DNA of 24,301 nucleotides from contig CAZNEZ010000039.1 of assembly GCA_964572475.1 (NCBI GenBank), positions 1-24,301 of the forward strand. The letters are read 5' to 3'. Under the pieces are notes generated by a model. It saw only the letters and a program-made list of their open reading frames with translations. It was not told where the DNA came from and did no database searches. The position numbers and the translations under genes are program-made. Positions 15,790-23,203 of the stretch are shown here, one piece after another; the first letter of the stretch is position 1; each line of letters begins with the position of its first letter. Source of the DNA: CAZNEZ01 sp964572475. GTDB taxonomy: Bacteria > Bacillota > Clostridia > Lachnospirales > Lachnospiraceae.

Positions 15790-16629
15790 CTAAACCATTT
15801 CCTGACGATATGCTGTCTTCCATTCTTCTAACATCTTCTGTAGTCTATATCTATAATCCTTAAGTTCTTCGTTACCCTCATACTTCATATTATCTGTAAG
15901 AGTCTTATACTCTGGATCTATTATTATCTGTTTACGCTTTTTGTCTATTTCATTTTTACAGAATTCAATATCATCTTGGGCTATCTGATACTGTATTTCT
16001 ATATCACTTAGAGTCTTATCATCTTCACTTAAAAGTGCCGCTATAATCATCTTTTTTAATATTTCATTATCAATATGCAAGTCACTTGCAATCTTATAAC
16101 ATCTAACTGCTTCTTCAAATAAGAACTGCCTTGCATAAATACTTCCTATTGATTTCCAAACTTCACTCTGGAACATGCTCTTTGTTCCTGTCTTAACTTC
16201 TATATGACTAGATAATAGATTCTTATATACTTTCAAAGCTTCTGTATATCTTCCTGATTTGAACAGCATATCTGCTTTGACTTTTTGTCGTTCATGATAG
16301 CTCTTATTACCAACCTCACCAAGTATTTCTTTGAATGAAGACATTTCTTCAGTGCTATAATATGTTGCAGTATTAACTACAAGTATCATCAGCTCTGCAA
16401 ATGATGCCTCATGCGTAGTATAATACTCTAACTTTGCTGCAAGTTCCTTAATCTCTAACTCTTCGCCAATGTAAGATATTAGCTCGCTTTTAAAAAAGTC
16501 CGTACTAACGGCGTAAACATTATTATATAGGAAATATGCCAGCTCTTCTATAGAGTAGATATTCTTATCCGCTTCATTTATAAAATATGGTTTTTTTGCC
16601 TGTTTATGGCATAGTAGCAAACCACTCAT
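15790..16629 (-). CDS. TPR-like helical protein (third gene of DUF5717/5716 block)
   Basis: The function is unknown. The 279-residue protein begins MSGLLLCHKQAKKPYFINEA. A GKTxxxR-like catalytic motif is absent, and the sequence is helical throughout with TPR-like pairs at about 120-205 (DMLFKSGRYTEALKVYKNLL, SIGSIYARQFLFEEAVRCYK) and a charged C-terminal helix. No signal peptide is present. I start at ATG 16629 because AGGAGG (16636-16641) precedes it at good spacing. The longer frame from 16680 overlaps the DUF5716 gene and has no ribosome site. It lies 28 nt after the DUF5716 gene. Homologous blocks I recall from other Lachnospiraceae carry a protein of this size and style in the same position. 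Confidence 0.83.
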   Translation of the reverse strand: MSGLLLCHKQAKKPYFINEADKNIYSIEELAYFLYNNVYAVSTDFFKSELISYIGEELEIKELAAKLEYYTTHEASFAELMILVVNTATYYSTEEMSSFKEILGEVGNKSYHERQKVKADMLFKSGRYTEALKVYKNLLSSHIEVKTGTKSMFQSEVWKSIGSIYARQFLFEEAVRCYKIASDLHIDNEILKKMIIAALLSEDDKTLSDIEIQYQIAQDDIEFCKNEIDKKRKQIIIDPEYKTLTDNMKYEGNEELKDYRYRLQKMLEEWKTAYRQEMV

Positions 16630-16657
16630 CGCCGTTCCTCCTTTTACACAATTCTTC

Positions 16658-17977
16658 TTAAATCCATTCCTCAAGCTCAATATTTTTCTTAATTGTCATG
16701 CCTGATGATTCAAAAAACTCACCAAAGCCTTTATCTTTTATCATAATAGTACAATGCATTTCATCTTTGTAAGATACCACAACGCCTACTCTTGTAGTCT
16801 TATTTGGTCTTTCTGGAAATGTACTAAGGTCGATAGAAACATTTCTGCTAATCTTTGTGAGTGGTGATGTTAATACAAACTGAATAGAATTAACATCATC
16901 TAAAATACAATCCGTATCAGCGCCTGCTTCATACCAGTTGAGCCCTGCTTTTGATAATAGAAGCTGCATATTTCTTCCTTCATGCTCAATAAGTACGCCT
17001 ATATTAACTTTTGTTCTTCCTACGCAGTCAAACAAATATTCATCTAACTGTGTCTTTCTAAATTTCTTTTTTCCTGCATAACATGCACCTTTAACAAACA
17101 GATTATGTCCTTGAAATACTCTTCTTTTATTGCATATAACTTCAAGGGATTGGTTCATCCACTTTTCATAGAATCCTGTACCTGTAAGAAACACCGAAGA
17201 TACTATATGTTTCTTAAAATCTGAAAGTACCAGTTCCGTAAATTTAGCATCTAGTTTTTCTTTTCCGCTATCGCTATCAAGTAGGAAATAATCAAATGTC
17301 TCGCTTAAATCTTCTTCATATACGGATATTATCTTAGGCACTCTTCCTCGTGCAAGATGAAGTCTTCTATATATAAAACCTTCTTTGGAAAAATCAAATA
17401 CTGCAACATCATTTACCCAAAGTGCCTTATTTTGATTGATTGTATAATATATAAAACTCTCTGAATGCCCTATAACTCTGACATCCTCTTTATTAAATCC
17501 AAGTATGTTCAATGTCTTATATAATTTATCTATTATATCTTTATCTGGGTCATCTATTGTAACTGTAATCTGGTTAATCACTGATGTCTGATAATAATTC
17601 TTAATATTATCAAGCAATGCAAGCATATATCTATTCAATATTTCCTCAGCACTATAGACTTCATTAAGTAATACTATAGTATTTTCATCTCTGGTAATAT
17701 CAAGAATATCTCTTACTGCTTCTCCTTCGCCACGTTTTTCACGAAGTACTGCTTCATCTCCAACAGACCAGCCATTTCCCTCTATATTCTTACATAAAAC
17801 CGTAGGAATAAGAAATCTCTTTTCATCTTTTATAACACTCATAGACTCTGGTTCTTCCATATGCGCATCAAAAGAAGCTACCTGTGTATAATCATTAGAT
17901 AAATCTATTCCAATAATAAACTGTCTGTTATCTGCTTCCACTACTGTATCTATCCTTTCAAGTTTAGTTAAAATCAA
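16658..17977 (-). CDS. DUF5716-family actin/Hsp70-fold ATPase-like protein
   Basis: I place this 439-residue protein in the DUF5716 family, which looks like an actin/Hsp70-superfamily nucleotide-binding fold. FIIGIDLSNDYTQVASF (about 20-36) matches a phosphate-1 loop, VAVFDFSKEGFIYRRL (about 190) a weak phosphate-2 loop, and VFLTGTGFYEKWM (about 262) the adenosine motif. GHSESFIYY resembles the Hsp70 connect region. The usual GG-T pattern of phosphate-2 is degenerate, so ATPase activity is uncertain. The frame opens with TTG overlapping the DUF5717 stop by 4 bases (TTGA). A GTG at 17941 with AGGA upstream is an alternative start that leaves MEADNRQFIIGIDLSND. No membrane segment is present. 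The overlap indicates coupled translation with the 1182-aa gene. Confidence 0.82.
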   Translation of the reverse strand: MILTKLERIDTVVEADNRQFIIGIDLSNDYTQVASFDAHMEEPESMSVIKDEKRFLIPTVLCKNIEGNGWSVGDEAVLREKRGEGEAVRDILDITRDENTIVLLNEVYSAEEILNRYMLALLDNIKNYYQTSVINQITVTIDDPDKDIIDKLYKTLNILGFNKEDVRVIGHSESFIYYTINQNKALWVNDVAVFDFSKEGFIYRRLHLARGRVPKIISVYEEDLSETFDYFLLDSDSGKEKLDAKFTELVLSDFKKHIVSSVFLTGTGFYEKWMNQSLEVICNKRRVFQGHNLFVKGACYAGKKKFRKTQLDEYLFDCVGRTKVNIGVLIEHEGRNMQLLLSKAGLNWYEAGADTDCILDDVNSIQFVLTSPLTKISRNVSIDLSTFPERPNKTTRVGVVVSYKDEMHCTIMIKDKGFGEFFESSGMTIKKNIELEEWI

Positions 17978-20900
17978 ATGTCAAAAAATTCTTCTGTAAG
18001 CTTTTTGTTAGTAATATACCTTTGCGCCAATTCAGCAAATGTTGAATCCTCACCCATATCTTTACAGACCATCATATCATTTAAAAGCCCATACTTGCTT
18101 TCTTCATGAGAAAAGCTTCTATCATTCTTGTAGATGTTCTGACTTTCTGTAAGAAGCTCATTCGTGTCCTCTTCTGTTATATAATACGAAATATTCTCAC
18201 CATAGAACATAAGGAAATTCTTAACATAAATACCCTGAAAAGGTGATTTCATCTCTTCTATAGCATATCCTTTATGTTCTAGAAGACCTGTCTCTAATAT
18301 GTAATGAATTAATACTTTTATATCAGGTTTTGTCCTATATTCTATTATGGTCTTATCGGCTATTCCTGAAGGCAGCTTAAAATATTTTGTATATTTCTTA
18401 TAAAATTCAAACAATATATTCTTCTCACACAATTCAGTCATTACTCTTTTTGCAATCTCTATCTGCTGTTTTGTCAAAGTTTCTTCCTCTGAAAAATGCT
18501 TAAGATATGCTGCCTTACAAATATCTGGCTCTATCATATTCTCATATATGTCTCTCTCCAGATATGTAAATACTTCATCCTCAATAACTTTTTCTTTTAC
18601 AAAATAGTCAAATGACTTATAAAACAAAAACGCGTTCTTAATCTTTTCTCCTGCTCCCTTGTTATAATATGACTCAAATACTTTGCCGAGGTCATATACA
18701 TAGGTTCTTGTAAATAGCATCTGGACTATAACTTTTTCTTCAAGCACACGACTTTCAAAATCAAAATCACCTGCTGCCTTCCAAATGCTTAATAGCTCTT
18801 TGGTTGTACCATTATAATATCTGCTTAAATATTCTAAGATTGTCTCATCATATTTACCTTTTCTAAAGCTTTTTATTCCAAGATTAACTAATGTTTTGTT
18901 CTCTTCAAAGTTAATCCTTTTAATCATTCTGGTAATAAGCCGCATCGTCTTTCTAGAATCAATATTTCCACAGCCGTACTTTTCTATCATCTTATATGCT
19001 TGTTCGTACAGTCCTCTTGTAATCATTAGCTCTATTATTCTAGTCCTTGTGTTCATATCCATTGGCATCTCATTAAGGCTCCACAGATATTCATCCAGCT
19101 CATCACCGTCAAAATTATCTGCATAATACTCTATTATCTCATTCATTATCCGAGACTTGAAATATGTATTAATCTTATCCATCAATAACGCACTTTTTAA
19201 AACATCAATAGTATGGCTATTGATATTCCTATACTGCATATATTGTTCAATAAGTCTAAGTACTACTCCAACATTATCCTGTGATAATTCATATGCCATC
19301 TTAATAAAATCATCAATATTCTGAAACATTTCAACTATTCTATACTGAACTGTTTTAACATATCTATTTCCATTAATATCCGTAAATGATATTGCTGGAT
19401 TCTCCGTAAATATATTAACTAATGCTTTACCATTGGTAAGTGGCACAGAATATTCATGGTCATATTCTTTGTGTCTTATATTAACTTCCCTTATATTATT
19501 ATCACTACAGCTTATCTCAAATGTTGTTAAAATCTTAATAAGATTATTCGATATCTCAGGAGTAATATATGCTTCTTCAAGAAATTCTCTATAAATATTT
19601 ACTAAAGCAGGTGATATATGTCCAGCTTTTATCTCATCTAACGCATATCTCTCTATGGTTCTATAATAATTTTCATAAATAGAAGGATTCTGTTCTTTAT
19701 ATCTTATAACATTATCAAACAAAATCGCTTGTTTTTCATATAGATTATTACTATTATATTGAAAATACATAAGTATTATCTGTGGTAATGGTTTACTGTA
19801 TTCCGTACTAAGTGAATATAAAAAATACTCATATAAGTTTGTTATCTTAAGCCCTGAACTAACGCCCTTATCAAACCATTCAAAATATTTATTATCTGTC
19901 TTATTACCTCTAATCAACATACTGCATATCGAAAACAAGCTGTCATTAGTATCATACTTTTTAGAGATATAGGCAAGTATACGAAACTCCATCTCCTTAA
20001 ACATCTTAGTAGATAGCATTAACTCACTAATCCTATCCGCAAGTTTTCTATTTATGTAATTATGTTTTGCACCATACAGTAACACCTGAATCTCAAAATC
20101 GTTAAGTACTCTTAACAATTCCGGTTGTTCATTAAGAACTGATAATCCCTCAAAATACAAAATAGGGCTTCGACAGCCTTTTGCATACTGCTCCTTAATT
20201 CTTGCAAGCTTAAGGCTAACATTATTCTCATATCCACTATCCAAATACAATAATGACCATAGAACTTTCCAACTATCATATCCATTCTCATAATATGACT
20301 TTATTCTCTTGAGTACATCATTGGTAAATGCTGTTTCTCTCTTCTGAATCGCTCTTACATATAAATAATATGCATAGGATTCAACTTCTGCATTACGCTT
20401 TTCTATAAGAGTTTCAGCAACATTTTCAAGAAGCCATCCCGCCTCTGATTCCATTCCTTTAGTAATATATACATGCGCTTGAGCCAGTTTATAAAAATAA
20501 TCGCTGTCATCAATTCCTCTTATTCTATCAATAAGTGCCAGAGATTCATTTGCCCAATTATCAAGCTCATACTGATGCATCCTAAACTTTAGGTATATCT
20601 GGTTCAGCCTGCATATACAATCTTTTCGTTCAATTCTAAGTTCCTGTTTTGGTGTCCTGTTATCTACTGTAATTTCATATACTAGTTCCTGATAATGTGA
20701 TACAAATGTTATACGTCCATAGTTCATACCATCATGCAGCTTAGTATTATCAATATAATAATTATATTCATAATTACTTCCTGCAAAATCTTCAGCTGTA
20801 AGTATTTTCTTACTTAATCTAATAAAATCAATATCTGTCTCAATATGTACAGCCACATATCCCCAGGTATCTTTAGTTATTACAACTATATCGCCAGTTT

Positions 20901-21522
20901 CTTCGGTAACATTAGTAAATGTCTTATTTGTCTCCGTAAGTGTTAAATTAATCTTATTCTTTTTATTAGCTTCTATAAGAAATTCTTCAAGTGCTATATG
21001 CTTATCAGCTCCCTTAATCAATGTCTGATATATTGCTTTCAAATGAAAGTCTTCTTTTAGAAAAACATCTGAAAATTCAGGTGATAAGAATAATTTAATT
21101 GCCTCATCATAATTCATTTGAACAAAATTAGTAAAGTGAAATAAATTCTTAACTTTACCTACTGTTGTATCTACACTCTTTGATTCAATCTTAATTATAT
21201 ATGGTATGTATATCTCTCCGGCATTACTAACTATATTGATACTGCCTTCTATAGTCTGTCCATCTTCTACATAAGCTGTAAAAATTCTAAACTTAATATT
21301 AGCTCTCATTCCCATAAAATTTTCATTGATGATAACTAATCTTTCATCTGTAGAATATACTATACCCTTAAGCTCTCCATCATTACTTGAAACAATATCA
21401 AATTCTCCATCAAAAGTAGTGTCCGCTTCTACAGATATCTCTATCGTAGAAACCGACACCTCCATCTTAGGTGCTTCATATTCAACTATACCTCTGGAAA
21501 GCTTCTCAATTGTCTGTTTCAT
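17974..21522 (-). CDS. DUF5717-family giant helical-repeat protein
   Basis: The function is unknown. The 1182-residue cytoplasmic protein (no signal peptide, no membrane helix) opens with a beta-rich Ig-like domain at about 1-125. This is followed by a helical insert (about 130-195), a second beta domain (about 200-300) and then an almost uninterrupted series of TPR/HEAT-like helical hairpins to the end. The N-terminus MKQTIEKLSRGIVEYEAPK is the DUF5717 type. GAGGT stands 6 nt before ATG 21522, and a consensus promoter (21552-21580) makes this the first gene of the four-gene block. Its stop overlaps the start of the actin-like gene. It plausibly acts as a large scaffold for that protein; this is inference. 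The gene is intact. Confidence 0.85.
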   Translation of the reverse strand: MKQTIEKLSRGIVEYEAPKMEVSVSTIEISVEADTTFDGEFDIVSSNDGELKGIVYSTDERLVIINENFMGMRANIKFRIFTAYVEDGQTIEGSINIVSNAGEIYIPYIIKIESKSVDTTVGKVKNLFHFTNFVQMNYDEAIKLFLSPEFSDVFLKEDFHLKAIYQTLIKGADKHIALEEFLIEANKKNKINLTLTETNKTFTNVTEETGDIVVITKDTWGYVAVHIETDIDFIRLSKKILTAEDFAGSNYEYNYYIDNTKLHDGMNYGRITFVSHYQELVYEITVDNRTPKQELRIERKDCICRLNQIYLKFRMHQYELDNWANESLALIDRIRGIDDSDYFYKLAQAHVYITKGMESEAGWLLENVAETLIEKRNAEVESYAYYLYVRAIQKRETAFTNDVLKRIKSYYENGYDSWKVLWSLLYLDSGYENNVSLKLARIKEQYAKGCRSPILYFEGLSVLNEQPELLRVLNDFEIQVLLYGAKHNYINRKLADRISELMLSTKMFKEMEFRILAYISKKYDTNDSLFSICSMLIRGNKTDNKYFEWFDKGVSSGLKITNLYEYFLYSLSTEYSKPLPQIILMYFQYNSNNLYEKQAILFDNVIRYKEQNPSIYENYYRTIERYALDEIKAGHISPALVNIYREFLEEAYITPEISNNLIKILTTFEISCSDNNIREVNIRHKEYDHEYSVPLTNGKALVNIFTENPAISFTDINGNRYVKTVQYRIVEMFQNIDDFIKMAYELSQDNVGVVLRLIEQYMQYRNINSHTIDVLKSALLMDKINTYFKSRIMNEIIEYYADNFDGDELDEYLWSLNEMPMDMNTRTRIIELMITRGLYEQAYKMIEKYGCGNIDSRKTMRLITRMIKRINFEENKTLVNLGIKSFRKGKYDETILEYLSRYYNGTTKELLSIWKAAGDFDFESRVLEEKVIVQMLFTRTYVYDLGKVFESYYNKGAGEKIKNAFLFYKSFDYFVKEKVIEDEVFTYLERDIYENMIEPDICKAAYLKHFSEEETLTKQQIEIAKRVMTELCEKNILFEFYKKYTKYFKLPSGIADKTIIEYRTKPDIKVLIHYILETGLLEHKGYAIEEMKSPFQGIYVKNFLMFYGENISYYITEEDTNELLTESQNIYKNDRSFSHEESKYGLLNDMMVCKDMGEDSTFAELAQRYITNKKLTEEFFDI

Positions 21523-21551
21523 AAGGGACCTCGCGGTTTATCAATGAATTT

Positions 21552-21580
21552 ATTATACACTTTGTAGCCTGTCCTTGCAA
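21552..21580 (-). promoter_or_regulatory. Promoter of the DUF5717/5716 operon
   Basis: Minus strand: TTGCAA (21580-21575), 17-bp spacer, TATAAT (21557-21552), about 30 nt before the start codon. A weak hairpin (21579-21600, AGCT and AAT pairing with ATT and AGCT) lies just upstream and may be the poor terminator of rarA or an operator. Confidence 0.75.
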
Positions 21581-21607
21581 GCTAATCAGTAGTATTGAGC
21601 TTTATTT

Positions 21608-22936
21608 TTAATCAGTAACATCGGACTTTATTTTTTTCATATATTTTTTAATAGTGTCTTCGTATCCAATATCCGTAGGTTCATAGAATTTGGTACCCAC
21701 TAATTCATCTGGCAGGTACTGTTGATTAACATAATGATTGTCATAATTATGAGCATATTTATATCCAGCGCCATGTCCAAGCTTAGCAGCTCCTTTATAA
21801 TGTGCATCTTGTAAATGTACTGGAATAGCAGATACTTTAGTATTTTTAACACTCTCTAATGCTTTTTCAATTGACATATATGACGAATTACTCTTAGGTG
21901 CTGTAGCAACATAATTTACCGCTTCTGCCAGTATTATTTGTGCCTCAGGCATACCTATCTGGTGAACAGCTTCCGCCGCTGAAACTGCTACTGTAAGTGC
22001 ATTAGGATCTGCCATTCCAACATCTTCAGCAGCACAAATCATAATTCTTCTAGATATAAAAGTAACGCTTTCTCCTGCATAAAGCATCTTAGCAAGATAA
22101 TATATTGCTGCATCTGGATCAGAGCCTCTCATACTTTTAATAAATGCTGAAATAGTATCATAGTGGTTATCTCCGGTCTTATCATATCTTACCGCTCTCT
22201 TTTGTATGCACTGTGATGCAACTTCTAGTGTAATATGTATCTTTCCATCATCACTTCGTTCTGTAGTCATAATTCCTAGTTCAATAGCATTAAGTGCTGC
22301 TCTTGCATCACCATTTGCAATATCGGCTAAAAACTCTGCGGCTTCATCATCAATTACAGAATCATATATACCCATTCCTCTTTCTTTATCATTAACCGCT
22401 CTGTGAATAAGTGTAAGTATATTATCTTTATCTAATGGTTTTAATTCAAAAACTATTGAACGTGATATTAAAGCTCCATTAACCTCAAAATATGGATTCT
22501 CTGTAGTAGCTCCAATAAGAATAATCGTTCCATCTTCTACAAATGGTAAAAGATAGTCCTGTTGACCTTTATTAAATCTATGAATTTCATCTACAAAGAG
22601 AATTGTTTTTTTGCCATACATTCCTTGATTATCTTTAGCACTTGCAATAACATCTTCCATATCTTTCTTATTAGCAACCGTGGCATTAATCTGCTTAAAA
22701 TCAGCGCTTGTTGTATTCGCTATAACTTTAGCGAGCGTTGTCTTTCCTGTACCTGGCGGACCATAGAATAATATCGAACTAAGCTTATCTGCTTTTATTG
22801 CCCTATATAGTAACTTATCTTTACCAATAATATGCTCCTGACCGACTACTTCATCTAAAATAACTGGTCTAAGTCTTGAAGCAAGAGGAGATTCCTTCTC
22901 CATATTATTCTCTCGCATATATTCAAACAAATCCAT
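21608..22936 (-). CDS. rarA: Replication-associated recombination protein A (RarA/MgsA)
   Basis: This AAA+ ATPase of 442 residues belongs to the RarA/MgsA/WRNIP1 family and acts at stalled replication forks. Walker A is GPPGTGKT (59-66), Walker B is ILFVDEIHRFNK (about 112-123), and ATTENPYFEVN is the sensor-1 region. FLADIANGDARAALNAIE is sensor 2 with its arginine. The C-terminal tetramerisation half shows RGSDPDAAIYYLAKMLYAGE, ICAAEDVGMADP and the ending YLPDEL with a following PTDIGYE segment, all typical. AAAGG precedes ATG 22936. It appears to be a single-gene unit between the repeat region and the DUF5717 operon. Confidence 0.96.
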   Translation of the reverse strand: MDLFEYMRENNMEKESPLASRLRPVILDEVVGQEHIIGKDKLLYRAIKADKLSSILFYGPPGTGKTTLAKVIANTTSADFKQINATVANKKDMEDVIASAKDNQGMYGKKTILFVDEIHRFNKGQQDYLLPFVEDGTIILIGATTENPYFEVNGALISRSIVFELKPLDKDNILTLIHRAVNDKERGMGIYDSVIDDEAAEFLADIANGDARAALNAIELGIMTTERSDDGKIHITLEVASQCIQKRAVRYDKTGDNHYDTISAFIKSMRGSDPDAAIYYLAKMLYAGESVTFISRRIMICAAEDVGMADPNALTVAVSAAEAVHQIGMPEAQIILAEAVNYVATAPKSNSSYMSIEKALESVKNTKVSAIPVHLQDAHYKGAAKLGHGAGYKYAHNYDNHYVNQQYLPDELVGTKFYEPTDIGYEDTIKKYMKKIKSDVTD

Positions 22937-22955
22937 CTCTTTGCCTTTCTGTTAT

Positions 22956-22963
22956 AATTATTT
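22956..22963 (-). promoter_or_regulatory. No firm rarA promoter; AT-rich leader region
   Basis: Between 22937 and 23017 the minus strand is AT-rich. The best candidate -10 is TAGAAT with an upstream TGN, roughly 35 nt before the start codon, but no good -35 box is in place. The exact coordinates of this entry are approximate. Confidence 0.2.
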
Positions 22964-23017
22964 TCCTATCTATTCTATCACATTTTTATAAGATTGCGCT
23001 ACATTTTTAAACCTATC

Positions 23018-23048
23018 CCTAAAAGCGTCACCAGCGTGAACGCTTAGG
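23018..23048. repeat. GCGTTCAC-type hairpin, third copy
   Basis: CCTAA with GCG and CAC pairs with GTG, CGC and TTAGG around CAGC. The core matches the hairpins at 8-31 and 97-120 apart from one missing base in one arm. On the minus strand it follows repeat box copy C directly. It has only a short T-run, so terminator strength is doubtful. Confidence 0.75.
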
Positions 23049-23049
23049 T

Positions 23050-23085
23050 ATTTTACTCTTCTGCATAATCTCCTATTATCACCAA
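23050..23085 (-). repeat. Intergenic repeat box, copy C
   Basis: The minus strand reads ATTATGCAGAAGAGTAAAA, matching the central box of copies A and B with one or two changes. It sits between the 85-nt hairpin at 23086-23170 and the GCGTTCAC hairpin at 23018-23048. Confidence 0.6.
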
Positions 23086-23170
23086 AAGACCCACCGGCAG
23101 TGACTGGCTATCCATGAGTTTGATTTTTTAATCTAACTTATGGATGCCACATCACAACACCGTGGGTCTT
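23086..23170 (-). terminator. Long 85-nt hairpin, probable terminator of the surface-protein gene
   Basis: The outer arms AAGACCCAC (23086-23094) and GTGGGTCTT (23162-23170) are perfect. Inner segments also pair: GTGA with TCAC, GGC with GCC, ATCCAT with ATGGAT, and AGTT/GATT with AATC/AACT around an A-rich loop. Nearly the whole element folds into one imperfect stem. TTTT follows in the minus-strand reading. It is much longer than a usual terminator, so it may be a mobile or RNA element serving as one. Confidence 0.75.
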
Positions 23171-23203
23171 AATTCTTTTATATAATTAGTACTAGGTCTG
23201 TTT

